Shown here piece after piece: positions 21,998 to 32,140 of a DNA stretch of 64,000 bases; the stretch's first letter is position 1; each line of letters opens with the position of its first letter. Both the position numbers and the translations under genes were made by a program. The stretch comes from Myrica gale. Taxonomy: Eukaryota > Streptophyta > Magnoliopsida > Fagales > Myricaceae. The stretch lies in contig OZ005607.1 in NCBI GenBank assembly GCA_963930655.1, positions 22,204,874 to 22,268,873 on the forward strand. The letters are read 5' to 3'. Under the pieces are notes generated by a model that saw only the letters and a list, made by a program, of their open reading frames with translations, did no database searches and was not told where the DNA came from.

Positions 21998-22238
21998 GTT
22001 ATAGTGTGAGTGAGCTTATTGTGTGAGTGTGTGAGTGGACGGGTGAGATTAGAAGTTGAAAAATCTAATGACTGAGAAAATGTCACGTCATTTAATGAAC
22101 CCGACCAACGAACCCGACCAGTGAAACCGACCCGGTTTCATTAAATGACGTGGTATTTTTTCAGCCATTAAATTTCTCAACTTCTAATCTCACCCTTCCA
22201 CTCACACATTCACACAATAAGCTCACTCACACTATAAC
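21998..22238. mobile_element. Foldback MITE with arms of about 110 bases
   Basis: GTTATAGTGTGAGTGAGC at the left end is the reverse complement of GCTCACTCACACTATAAC at the right end. The arms remain nearly complementary through CATTTAATGA/TCATTAAATG, leaving a short GC-rich loop (CGACCAACGAACCCGACC region). It splits the Gly/Pro-rich tract. Arms this well matched suggest a recent insertion. The target duplication is not clear. Confidence 0.75.
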
Positions 22239-22503
22239 CAGCGCCCTGGGGGACCCGGCTGGGGTCCTGGGGTGGACCTTTCGGCTTATTCGGTGGGTTT
22301 GCTGATGGTTTATGCCACATGGTATCCTCGTGGCAGTACAACAGAGAACACGAGAGTGAAGTTTTGGCTCTATATTGTAAAATGAAGGAAATTTAGGTTC
22401 CTGCTTCTTTGATTGGGATCCTGACAATGAAATTGGTTTGTTTGTGGTGTTTAGGGAGTGCACATTTTGTGGTGTCATTTAATAAGGTCGTGTTGCTGTT
22501 CAA

Positions 22504-22690
22504 ATGGCATCTGTATCCAGTCAGCCGCAGTTTCGCTACACCCAACCTCCATCCTAGGTGCTTCATTTGCGTAACTTACCCTGGGAATGCACAGAGGAGG
22601 AACTGGTTGAACTTGGAAAGCCATTTGGTAAAGTTGTGAACACAAAGTGCAATGTTGGAGCTAACCAAAATCAGACTTTCATTTAATTTG
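22504..22690 (+). pseudogene. Captured fragment of polypyrimidine tract-binding protein gene: N-terminus and RRM1 start
   Basis: From ATG 22504 the frame reads MASVSSQPQFRYTQPPS, stop, VLHLRNLPWECTEEELVELG, then KPFGKVVNTKCNVGAN. This is the N-terminus and first RRM of plant PTB proteins (nuclear splicing regulators binding pyrimidine tracts), with RNP2-like LHLRNLPWE. Lys after PPS is replaced by TAG. A second stop, TAA after TFI, falls where the family has Glu. It carries introns with exons 2 and 3 below, so capture was from genomic DNA. Identification is from recognised wording, not a search. Confidence 0.8.
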
Positions 22691-23203
22691 TGAGAGGCTA
22701 TAGCTTTAGACACAAGTTTGTAGCTGAAGAAGTTATTAGTTTTACAAACCTCGATTCCAATTAACATGCCCAGCAACAGGATGTCATTAGTATTTTTCAG
22801 GTGGATACTATTGGATTGTTGTTCTTTATTCGTGGAAATTATGTGTTTCAAATGTTCTTGACTTTGCTGAAGTTCCCATTTTCCAACTGATGTTAGCAAT
22901 TTGTGGAAATTATGTGTTTCTTTGACAATATCGTGGATGCTTGCTTATATGTTTTTCATTTCCTATCCACTCTTTAGTGTTATTTTATAAATGTGAAATC
23001 CTTGCTCCTATGTTTAACTACATGTGTTATTGATGAAATGTGTCAGCTGTCTTAATTCGCACAATGTCTTGAAATTCTAAATTTATCCGAGCTTCTAGTT
23101 CTCTGCATTTGTTTCTTGGAAGGAATTATAGCTTGCTTTTATCTATTTAGTTCAAAGGATCTCTGCTTTTGTATATGTTTCAGAAATTTATTTAGTGATG
23201 CAG

Positions 23204-23266
23204 GTTTTTTCAGCTTTCGTGTTTGTGCATAAGATTACTACCTTTGAGAAGATAGCTGGGTTCCAG
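23204..23266 (+). pseudogene. Captured PTB gene exon: RRM2 segment
   Basis: After an acceptor GATGCAG, the frame reads VFSAFVFVHKITTFEKIAGF and ends CAG before GTCTCT. It matches the VFSAFGFVHKITTFEK part of RRM2 in plant PTB proteins, with Val replacing the central Gly. Flanking intron-like sequence is retained. Confidence 0.75.
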
Positions 23267-23358
23267 GTCTCTTATCCTTATTTTTGTTTCCCTTCACTTG
23301 ATTCTTCCAGCCTTTGAGTGCAAGCTCATTTTATGCATTATCCTTTTAATTTTTTCAG

Positions 23359-23448
23359 GCGCTGGTGCAATGTGGGACCTTGTACCCTTAGGATCATATA
23401 TTCTGCTCACACTGATCTGAGTGTGAAATTCCAGAGCCACCGGAGCAG
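23359..23448 (+). pseudogene. Captured PTB gene exon with internal deletion
   Basis: After acceptor TTTTTCAG it reads ALVQ, then jumps by deletion and frame change to VGPCTLRIIYSAHTDLSVKF and QSHRSR before a GT donor. In the family about 25 residues lie between ALVQ and VGPCTLRI; these are missing here. Confidence 0.75.
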
Positions 23449-23539
23449 GTATTTTGTTATCTGATCATCGAATATTCCAAGTTGTCGTATTCTAGTTGTT
23501 TTGTGCGTAACATGCATCTTTCCCTTTTTCTTTGTACGC

Positions 23540-23720
23540 AAGTAATGTATGCAACTCTTGCTAGTTCCTTACCTTTTCTTAATGCTGGACTAGAAGAAAT
23601 TTCTTCCCTGGCTGGTTCTAATGCACATTCTGCTGAAGAAGTAGGTACCACAGATGAGTTTCCCAATGATCTGTCCCTTCTGATACTTCATGGATGTTTC
23701 TTTTTAGTTTTGTTGTTTTA
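23540..23720 (+). other. Unidentified coding-like stretch inside the CACTA element
   Basis: The plus-strand frame contains ATLASSLPFLNAGLEEISSL then AGSNAHSAEEVGTTDEFPND. It looks protein-like and could be a second captured fragment, but I cannot name a family. Confidence 0.3.
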
Positions 23721-23737
23721 TAGTATGTCGATATAAT

Positions 23738-24255
23738 TTCATGTTTTTTGTGAACCATTTTTTAGCATCAGAGGCTGGTGAATTGGCTTTATTCAATGAT
23801 TTTCAAAGCACCCTATCAACTCAACAAGAGAAATTGATGTTTTTGCAAGGGAACTGCGAGAAGTATGTTGTAAATTCTTCCATCTAAAAAACTGCTATTC
23901 GGGGTAAAAAAATGTCTGACGTGTGAATTGAGGGTTAGTATCTGAAATTGGGAAACATTCTTTTGACCCGGATAGTACCCCGACCCGATTCAGGGTTATT
24001 TCATGTTTTTTGTGAACCAATTTTTAGCATCAGAGGCTGGTTAAGTGGCTTTGATATTCAATGATCTTCAAAGCACCCTTTCAACTGAACAAGAGATATG
24101 GCTGTTTTTGCAAGGGAACTGCGACATGTACTAAATTATTCGATCTAAAAAACTTCTCTTCGGTGTAAAAAAACGCCCGACGTGTGAATTGAGGGTTATT
24201 ATCTGAAATTGGAAAACATTCTCTTGACCCGGATAGTACCCCGACCCGATTCAAT
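23738..24255. repeat. Tandem duplication, two units of about 260 bases
   Basis: TTTTTAGCATCAGAGGCTGG occurs at about 23760 and 24022. Each is followed by the same sequence through GGAACTGCGA and GACGTGTGAATTGAGGGTTA to CCCGACCCGATTCA. The units differ by scattered substitutions and small indels. Confidence 0.85.
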
Positions 24256-24544
24256 GAAAAGTGTTTTACAAGAATTCAAGATCGAGGATGTTAATGTATA
24301 AAAGGAGAAAGATTTTAATTAATCCTTGCTTATTGTGTTGTATTTGAATATTTTAGTTGGTCATTGCTTATTGCTATTTAGATTATTTGTAGAGATTCTT
24401 GTGTTTGTTGTAAAACGTTATTAATTAATAAAGTATATTTTATTTTATTATCCTTGTTCTTTAAGAATGTTGTTACATACCAATAAATTATGGTTATTAA
24501 AATAAATTATTAGTGTTTTAAAAATGCTGGCACATACCAGATAC

Positions 24545-24797
24545 TAAAAAATAAAAAAAAAAGCCGGCACATACCTTTAGCGGCGATCACAAAAACGCTG
24601 CTAAAGGTCTGTACCAGTGTTTCACGAAACGCTGCCAAAAACAAAGTATAATTGCATTTGGGTCTATAGCGGCGGTCTCAAAAACCGTCGTTAAAGCCTA
24701 CTGTGACGGTCATGTAGCAGCGGTTGCGACCGCCGCTAAAAAACAGCTGTGCGACCTCCTCTAAAAGATTGCTGTTAAAGACCCATTTTTTTTAGTG
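24545..24797 (-). repeat. CACTA right terminus with subterminal repeats
   Basis: From 24797 inwards, CACTAAAAAAAATGGGTC is followed by several TAGCGGCGGT-like words and CTAAAGGTCTGTACCAG. The same end, with about 650 further bases of homology, recurs in opposite orientation at 38043-39170. The two are members of one family. Confidence 0.8.
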
Positions 24798-24800
24798 TCG

Positions 24801-25665
24801 AATTATGAGAACTATGTTTATTACATTTGGAGGGAAATAAATAGCAGTTTTTACTGGAGCATCGAGACGCTTATACGCTGTGCTTTCTGATATCACTTCT
24901 CCAGTTTTGACAACGATAGGTATCCTTAGTAGTTTTGGAAGGTCCAACACCAACCTTCAGCTTATACGGAATTGACACATATCTGATGATGTCTTGCAGC
25001 CTCAGTTGGATACTTGAGTTTCTTTCTTAGCTTTATACTTAGATCATCTTAGTCTTGTTTTCCCCATCTTGTGTAGGGCTTGAGTTTTTACCTTTTTTTT
25101 TTTTATTCCGGGCTATTGCCCCTTTTTTTTTGTACAGTTCTTTGGAAAATTAATACTCTTACGAATTACCCAAAAAAGAAGTCTTGGAATTGAAGGCCCG
25201 CCATAGACAATCGAACGTGTTGGAAAAGTACAACATAATAAAAGACAAAATGAGAATTCGTGATTGAAGCCGCAGATCGATTAAATACTTCAGGGACCAA
25301 ATGGGAACATAACCCATTTTTTTATGCAGCGGAGCGCTAAACAAGGTCTAAAATGGGTTGGCTAATGGGCTACACGGCTAAAGGCCTACAGAAAGAAAAC
25401 GGACAAGATCAAGTCGAGTATATATTCCTAAATAGCAGCCAAATGTTTTGAAACTATAATTCATATTGCCGTGCTACAGGAAACTATTGCGGGTTGATTT
25501 GAAACTTCAATGTAGCCAAATCAACCTTCTTTCTTTTATTGTAGAATATATGGACCGAAAAAGAGAATAATATTAAACCTGAAAATCAGGTCGTGTCGGT
25601 TAAAATACACTCAAGTGAGTCCATTAAACAAAAACCATCAACCTAGATGTACACCAATGGTATTC
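24801..25665. other. TNL-2 downstream region
   Basis: No gene seen. Contains a T-rich tract near 25100 and fragments shared with other TNL downstream flanks (25195-25230 and 25340-25430). Confidence 0.45.
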
Positions 25666-26229
25666 TTAGAAGCGGAGAGGTACCACATTAGGACTAACCG
25701 TTCTCCAATAACAATTAGAAAGATAATCAACAACATCCACTCTATAATCACGATTAGCATCGCTCTGATATATATCTGCAGCAGAATATCGGTAGCCTAA
25801 GCGCACCCCATACTCTTTTACCTCCACATCCAGGCTACGTGTTTGAACAGAAGCTTTAATGTAGCTCCATCCCTCCAAATTATCAAACCGTTCCAAAAAC
25901 CATTTAGTTGGAATAGACACCCCAAATACAATTGGCCCAAGAGAATGGTCTTTGGGTGCACGAAGGACTAAGGGTGATTTTAGATGACCTTCATCAGTCT
26001 CAAGGTAATAAATAAACTCGACAAACTCGTCATGATCAGGTCGAATGCCATTAAAATTACTAGAATTTAATTTTGCATTCTTATGGACCTCATAGACAAG
26101 ATGAAGGGAATATACTTCCCACTTGCTATTGTCATGAGAGGCTCCGTGTATCTCAACTGTTATAGAAGAATCAGTACTTCTAATGTTCCACCACTCCAAA
26201 GATTCCGGTCTCGACATAGAGTCACATAC
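25666..26229 (-). pseudogene. TNL-2 exon 5: C-JID domain, open
   Basis: 564 bases from VCDSMSRPESLEWWNIRSTD to a stop at 25666. It contains FIYYLETDEGHLKSPLVLRA and RFDNLEGWSYIKASVQTRS. The PEWY-type motif of TNL-1 is LEWW here. Confidence 0.85.
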
Positions 26230-26351
26230 CTGTGAATTGAAAACCAAAGAAAGAAAGATGTGAATTGTTGTGTTTTAAATAAGTACTCTCACAAAGATCT
26301 TGCCACTACACAACAATAAATTGTGTGTTATTAGTAGAGAAATAGACTCAC

Positions 26352-27062
26352 CACAGGACATCCTGTGGTCTGTAAAAAATAATCACTTTCTTCACCAAAG
26401 TTTCTAACACAGTAGAGTCTGCCATCATAATCAATGTAGAAGGCCCCATTGGAGTCATCGCTCATCATCCCTATTCCACGAACAGGGCATGTAATATTTG
26501 ATCCGTACTCTGGTATTGCAAAAAGCTCAGAGAATTTTATTACGGTTCCCCCGACAAAAAGAGGCTCCAGATATTCCTCAACATTGAAGTCAAGTCTTGA
26601 GAAACCAGATAAATCGAGAACTTTAAGAGAAGGGAGACTACAAATAACAATGGGAAAGGTTGAAAGCTTTTTGCAACCACGCAAGGACAATATGGAAAGA
26701 CAAGATAAACACTTGAATGAGAAGGGTAATTCTTCGATGGCAGTCCCATCCAAATAAAGAACCAGCAAAAATGTCATATTTCCCACAATATCAGGGAACT
26801 TCTTCAGTCTTGAACAGCCAGAAAGATATAAATATTCAAGAGATTCTAAGTTGATCTTGTCGGGAAGGTATCTAATACATTTGCAACCATGTAAATTCAA
26901 TCGTCTAAGCCGTTTGAGAACTCCAATGGATGTGTGTACCTTAGACAAACTCGTACAACCTTCAAGATCAAGTATCTCAATATTTGGGAGTCCAGTAAAG
27001 TCAGGTATCTCCATCAAGTTCTTAGATCGACTAAGATCAAAGCGTTTCAAGTTGCCTAAACT
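26352..27062 (-). pseudogene. TNL-2 exon 4: leucine-rich repeats, open
   Basis: 711 bases with LRR units such as IEILDLEGCTSLSKVHTSIG, LEYLYLSGCSRLKKFPDIVG and LSILSLRGCKKLSTFPIVIC. It reads through to SDYFLQTTGCPV and donor GTGAGT, showing the codon mutated to a stop in TNL-1. Confidence 0.9.
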
Positions 27063-27147
27063 CTGGCATAGATTGAAAAATAAAACATGAGTAAACATAT
27101 CTTAAAAGAAGATTAAGAATAAACAAGTGACTGAATAAAAGTACTAC

Positions 27148-27474
27148 CTTTATTCCCTTCCAAAGTTGTTTGATGTGGCTGCAAGACATGTTAAGTTGAA
27201 CAAGATGGTCAGAATGGAAATTGATCGGTAAGGATTTGAAAGGGAACCCCAACCAGTCCATCACACGTAACTCATTTGTTGGCATGGATCTTAAAAGATC
27301 ACGAGGCCATAACATGCTGCATAAGTACTTGTCATGAAGTTAAGAAAAGTTCTCGACATTATCCATATTGTCAATCTTAAGAATTCTTAATTTTTTCATC
27401 ATCGAGAATGCTTTAACATTAACATCTTTGCAACTTGGTAAGTTTAGGAATATGCCTTCAACTGCATTAGTTCC
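27148..27474 (-). pseudogene. TNL-2 exon 3: linker exon with TAA
   Basis: 327 bases, same limits as TNL-1. The TAA at 27340-27342 falls in NFSKLHDKYLCSML, where the other two copies have a Lys codon. Downstream ELRVMDWLGFPFKSLPINF is intact. Confidence 0.88.
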
Positions 27475-27585
27475 CTGGTAAGAAGGACAGTGGAATTGTA
27501 CTTAGTGGTGATACTTGAAATAACAAATAAGAATTTAGAATGACAATATGCATTTTTACGATGATGTTACAACTATTTCACTTAC

Positions 27586-28681
27586 AGTATTATTTTGCAG
27601 TACATGAGCGATATCTTCATGATGCCATAATCTACTACGTCGTCCAGGCTCTTCAGGAGATTCCTGGTAAACCATTTCTTGACCCATTTTTTGTAGCAAA
27701 TCATGGATTCTCAATCTTCTAGAGGAGATTGTTACTAGAGACTTCTCCATTAGAACATCAATATTAATATATGGATAGTAACCACAACTTTCTAGTATAT
27801 CCATCAAAATCTGATCAAGGACCTCTCCTTTAAAGAAACATGCAATATCTAAAAATAATTTTTTCTGCAAATCTTCCAATCCATCAAAACCTATTTGAAG
27901 CACATCAATAATTCCTCTATTGGGTTTTGCTTTTAGTTGATCAGAAGCACTTTTCCATGCATTTTTTGTCCTACCAAACAAGAAGGAACCTAAAATTTTA
28001 AGAGCTAAAGGAAGACCTTGAGCATAGATCATAAAATCCTTAGATAAATCAACATAATTTTCAGTAGGATAGAGTTTCTTGAATGCATACAAGCTAAAGA
28101 GCATTAAACCTTCAATGTTATTTAACTCCTTTACCTTATATATTCCATCCGCCCCATGCGTTTTCAACAAATGACTATCTCTAGTCGTTAGAAGGATTCT
28201 ACTCCCTGGACCAAACCAATCATGACTCCCTGCTAATGCTTCTAGATGTTTTTCTTCATCCACATCATCAAGGACAATAAGGACCCTCCTATTATGTAGA
28301 ATGCTCTTTATAATACTAGTTCCCTCACGATCATCCCATATATGTATTTCTCTTTGCATGAGGATCTTCGAAAGTAGTTGCTTTTGCAAAGAAACTAAAC
28401 CCCGATTTTTAGCTTCTTCTCTAATACAAGCAATAAAGCTACTAGCTTCGAAGTGATACGAAACTCTTTCGTAGATAACTTCTGCAAGAGTTGTTTTACC
28501 AACTCCACCCATTCCATGAATCCCTATAAAGAGAACATCATCTGACCCAATATTCAGTAGGTGCTTCATTTCCTCCACACGAGATTCTATACCAACAAGC
28601 TTGTTCGAAATACTTGAGAAGTTACAACTCAATCCATAAAATATCCGTTCAGTGATCTCACTGACAATAGTTGACTCTTGT
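27586..28681 (-). pseudogene. TNL-2 exon 2: NB-ARC domain, open
   Basis: 1096 bases, no stop. P-loop GIHGMGGVGKTTLAEVIY, kinase-2 RRVLIVLDDVDEEKH, RNBS-B GSRILLTTRDSHLL, GLPLALKILGSFLFG, RNBS-D-like FLDIACFFKGE and IHDLLQKMGQEMV are all present and closest to the canonical forms of the three copies. Confidence 0.92.
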
Positions 28682-29489
28682 CTGAACAAAAGGTAGGATA
28701 ATTAGTTTTATAGAGAGAGTAATAGCTTGATGTGAAGTAATTGTTAATGTTATAATGTACAACAAATAAAGAGGAACTCTATAGTCTATGTCATACCAAT
28801 GCAATTCAGGTTCTAAATTCCCACCTACGAACATATGAACCCCTTCCCTTTACATGATTCTTGGCATATGGACTTGGCATAGCCAGCCATGGATTAGAGG
28901 TGTTTGGTTATATCACTTTAATTGCTTCATTTTTTTCACTTTATATGTGGCTTTTAGGTTCATCTTGAAGAAAAAAATTCTCAATTTGTTGGTCTTTATA
29001 GTTACTTGTTTTCTACAAAATCTACTATAGTGATGATGAAGCCAATATTTTCTTCACAGTGAAGATAGTACAGAAGAAAAAGAAAAAGAAAAAGAAAAGA
29101 AACATGTATTTGTCCTACAAATTAATATACAGAGACATTCTATTTTCTTAGTGGCAATTCTGAACAAAATATAAATAGTTAGAAGAATTGTTAAAAATTT
29201 CTTCAAACTGGTGCTTGTGAAAATTTTGAATTATGCTTTTGGTTGAGACTATGAAAGGCTGTTCAACCAAAGTCCAAAAGTCCGGAAAGTTTTGAGAATT
29301 CAATATGATTGGGAAACGAAACACTATTTGTCATTGTGATCCCTATAAGACTTATAGTGAAGTTATACGGTATGGCAAAGTATATGCTAAGGCCATAATT
29401 TAAAAAATTGATAACTTTCCTAAAGTATCCAACTTTGCTACATTTTCATGGAGAAAAAAGAAATGACTAAAGATATATATATGGTATAC
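28682..29489 (-). other. TNL-2 intron 1
   Basis: 808 bases, GTATAC at the 5' end and TTGTTCAG at the 3' end, alignable with intron 1 of TNL-1 and TNL-3. No embedded gene is seen. Confidence 0.8.
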
Positions 29490-29995
29490 CTATCATGTAC
29501 ATGCCATCCAAATATACTACCCACTTCTCTTAAAGCAGCTCTCTACTTCTGCATCTTCTCCATGTCCACCTCGAGGTCTTCTTCATGGCCAGCAAGAGCT
29601 ATTTCAAAAGTCCCAGTCTGGCTTCGTACATCAGAGGGATCCACGTGATAGAAAACAGGCAAAATTGTGAGTCTTGTTTTTCTCATGCATTCGACGATAT
29701 CAGCAAGTTCAAGCAAGCACCATTTAGAATTAGCATAGTTCTCTGAGATAATTGTGATGGCATATCGAGATTCTTGTATTGCTTTAAACAACTCTTGCGA
29801 GATATATTTTCCTCGCTCAAGTATTTCGTCATCTTTAAAAACGGTAATACCTTTGCGTTTTAAAGCAGAACACAAATGATCTAAGAAGCTGTTGCGAGTG
29901 TCTTTGCCGCAAAAGTTGAGGAAAACGTCGTGAGTCCACCGATGTGTTGAAGAAGTAGAAGATGAGGAGACTATTTGGGTGCTAAGAGATGCCAT
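29490..29995 (-). pseudogene. TNL-2 exon 1: TIR domain, stop at codon 151
   Basis: It opens MASLSTQIVSSSSTSSTHRW, then DVFLNFCGKDTRNSFLDHL, SRYAITIISENYANSKWCLL, with the conserved E of LLELADIVE, and PVFYHVDPSDVRSQTG. The catalytic-type Glu of TIR NADases lies in the WCLLELA helix and is present. TAG replaces the Trp of KMQKWRAAL. The donor GTATAC after 29490 is intact. Confidence 0.9.
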
Positions 29996-30071
29996 TGAAG
30001 ACTTACAAGCTCGAGTATGACAAGTCTTATTGCAGATTTCGAATAGTGAACTTGTTAAATGTTATTGCTAT

Positions 30072-30088
30072 GTATATCTATATATGTG
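30072..30088 (-). promoter_or_regulatory. Candidate TATA box of TNL-2
   Basis: The minus strand reads ACATATATAGATATACA about 80 bases upstream of the TNL-2 start codon (29995). A comparable TATATA box stands at a similar distance before TNL-3. Position and composition fit; no transcript evidence is available here. Confidence 0.45.
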
Positions 30089-30109
30089 TGTGTGAGATCT
30101 ACGCATTCG

Positions 30110-31470
30110 CTGCTTTCCGTGTTGTAGTGAAAAGATCAGAAAGAGAGCTTTTGAAAGGAAATTAGGTGAAAACATCAAAAGCCAATTATTTTCTTGTTCA
30201 CTAACCTGCGTGGACCCACAATGGGAAAGGCCGACATTTTTATATTAAATATCCATTATAATAAACAACATCGACAAAAGTTTTCCGACAACTAAATCTT
30301 TTACAGCATGGAAAAGAATTGCTCATTCAATAAACTACCAATTGTAAAACTATAATGCCTAAAAAAGGGGGAAATTTAAAAATGATTTGAATTTTTAGGC
30401 GATTTAAAAATAAACCTAAGTTTCTAAAAAACGTCCCTTCAATTTTAGTCCATGAAAATTAACGGCCATCAGCCACACGTCACCCTTACCATGTCCTATC
30501 CATTACTTACGATAGGTTTATGCAAATTAAGTTTTAATTCTTACAATTAGATAGAACCAAATTAACCACACGCATAAAAACCTTTGGAAGACCAGCTCTG
30601 TTTGAATTAGCCCGAAAAACTTCTGTCGAAAATATTTTTATTAGAGTTTGTGCAAATAGTTATCAAAAAAGTTTCATCAATTTCTTATTCTAACAAACAG
30701 AGGCTAAACCAAAATTATGAGAATTGGGGGTCGGTGAAAACGTGAAGAAAAAGATTAATCTAGATGCTACGTGAATGACTTTCTAATTTATATAAATTTA
30801 TTTAATGCTTTTCATGACGGGCCTCCTTTTTCTCAACCCTAATGTTTTATGCTCTCGATCAAAGTCGATGTTGATCTCCGAGCGAAAGGAAAGCGTCGGA
30901 TCCCAATTTATAATTACTTGATAAAGTTGATGGATTTGTGTTTGATATTGCAGATCTAGCACGGTCGGAAGGACGTACGTCATTGCGTTCGTAAGAACTT
31001 AGAGAGGCAATTTCATTTGATGCGTTTGATCCGTCATTGGTCACGCGGTATACCGCAACCTAATACATTTTGGTTCTTCCTTTCACGTGTTTGAACGGTC
31101 TTAATTTTGCCATCAGGATTTAATCTTTCCACATTATCCTTTGAGAATATTCACAAATATATATTCTATTTAATTCATGTAGCATAATATAAGGATGGGT
31201 GAAATAAAAGGGAGAAAAAAAAAGACACGGTTAAAAATAAATCTAGGCCATTATAATAACACAAAATCTAAGAAAAATAAATTTTTTCAGAGCAGTTTTT
31301 AGAAAATAAAGCCAACAACATTCTTAACCTATATCGGTATAGTCATAAATTTGATATAATTCTGTCTTTTTTTTCTTGATTGATATAATTCTGTCTAATG
31401 GTAAACAAATTCGACAAAAATTTTCCGACTACTAAATGCGTTCTCTCAATAGGAATCTGAAATATTCAAA
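30110..31470. other. TNL-2 upstream region, no gene
   Basis: AT-rich. From about 30765 it shows degraded matches to the TNL upstream-flank segments (GTGAATGACTTTC, ATGCTTTTCATG) and from about 31060 to 53330-53450 (AATACATTTTGG). Two overlapping 61-codon minus-strand frames near 30.8-31.0 kb have no recognised domain. Confidence 0.5.
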
Positions 31471-31475
31471 GTTCT

Positions 31476-32016
31476 TGTTGGAAGTCCAACATTGCTAGAG
31501 AAACCAGTCAATGTGGTCCTTATAAAGTTGTGGCATCCCTCACTCCTCAAGGCGTTTTTTGGAGTTGAGTTAGGCTCACATTTCACATATTGTGTAAATT
31601 CTAATATGGTATCAGAGCCAAGGTCCCAAGTTCGAGATCTAACTCCGCACTTACCCCAATTTTAATTAAATATTACACGTGTTGGACCTCCTAATTAAAG
31701 GACAGTCCACCCCACACGTGAGGGAGAGTGTTAGAGAATATAATTCAAATAATAAAATATTCTTCTTCCTATCAACTTAAGCTTTTGGGATGAGTGGTAG
31801 ATTCACAAGGTTCCTAATTTGTGGTCTCATCTTCACCCGTTTCCACGTGTTGTCTTGGATGTCCTCCCGCCACACGTGAGGGGCGTGTTGGAAGTCTCAC
31901 ATTGCTAAAGAAACCAGTCAATGTGCTCCTTATAAAGTTGTGACATCTCTCACTCCTCAAGGCATCTTTTGGAGTTGAGTTAGGCCCACCTTTCACATAT
32001 TGTGTAAATTCTAATA
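31476..32016 (+). mobile_element. TRIM (terminal-repeat retrotransposon in miniature), complete, 541 bases
   Basis: Direct repeats at 31476-31606 and 31886-32016 (131 bases each) start TGTTGGAAGTC and end TGTGTAAATTCTAATA. The left repeat is followed at 31607 by TGGTATCAGAGCC, the initiator-tRNA-Met primer-binding site of plant retroelements. A purine-rich GTGAGGGGCG precedes the right repeat. Exact 5-base duplications GTTCT lie at 31471-31475 and 32017-32021. The 279-base interior has no open frame, so it depends on another element for mobility. Confidence 0.9.
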
Positions 32017-32045
32017 GTTCTGTTACCGTCTTGGAATTGAAGGCC

Positions 32046-32140
32046 TGCCAATATTGACAATCGAATGTGTTAGCTAGAAAGTACATGTTAAAAACAGCTC
32101 AAGATTTCCAGCCAATTTGATTATTTAATACAACCTGAAT
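32046..32140. repeat. Dispersed TNL-flank segment, copy 3
   Basis: Shares TTAAAAACAGCTCAA and TTTCCAGCCAATTTGATTA with 715-800 and 15848-15935. Confidence 0.65.

Larger units (their letters stand above)
21036..24797. mobile_element. CACTA transposon carrying captured gene fragments (Pack-CACTA), 3.76 kb
   Basis: The left end is CACTACAAAAATTAG at 21036. The right end, read in reverse, is CACTAAAAAAAATGGG at 24797. Both are flanked by the 3-base direct repeat TCG (21033-21035 and 24798-24800), the target size of CACTA elements. The right 250 bases carry TAGCGGCGG-type subterminal repeats; the left end lacks them, so the left boundary is less certain. The interior contains pieces of a polypyrimidine-tract-binding-protein gene, a G/C-rich tract with a nested foldback element, and a 260-base tandem duplication. 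No transposase is recognised. Confidence 0.65.
25666..29995 (-). pseudogene. TNL-2: TIR-NBS-LRR immune receptor with two premature stops
   Basis: Exons: TIR 29490-29995, NB-ARC 27586-28681, linker 27148-27474, LRR 26352-27062, C-JID 25666-26229; total 3204 bases, i.e. 1,068 codons with the stop, all in register. All splice sites are canonical. It has the standard TNL architecture and would act as a nucleotide-switch effector sensor. Two codons break it: TAG at 29543-29545 (Trp in TNL-1 and TNL-3, codon 151, end of TIR) and TAA at 27340-27342 (Lys in the others, about codon 579). It is the least damaged copy. A truncated TIR-only product of 150 residues could still be made, and TIR-only proteins are a known functional class. 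A TATA-like box lies about 80 bases upstream. Confidence 0.92.

Noticed and set aside
21744-22086. Gly-rich (plus) and Pro-rich (minus) proteins in the CACTA element
   Set aside because: Low-complexity translation of a GC-rich tract. The minus frame continues into the nested foldback MITE, so the full frame cannot be ancestral.
9423-26757. Plus-strand open frames of about 100 codons conserved in TNL-1 (9423-9728) and TNL-2 (26449-26757)
   Set aside because: They lie exactly antisense to the LRR exons. Their conservation follows from the paralogous coding strand, and no domain is recognisable.
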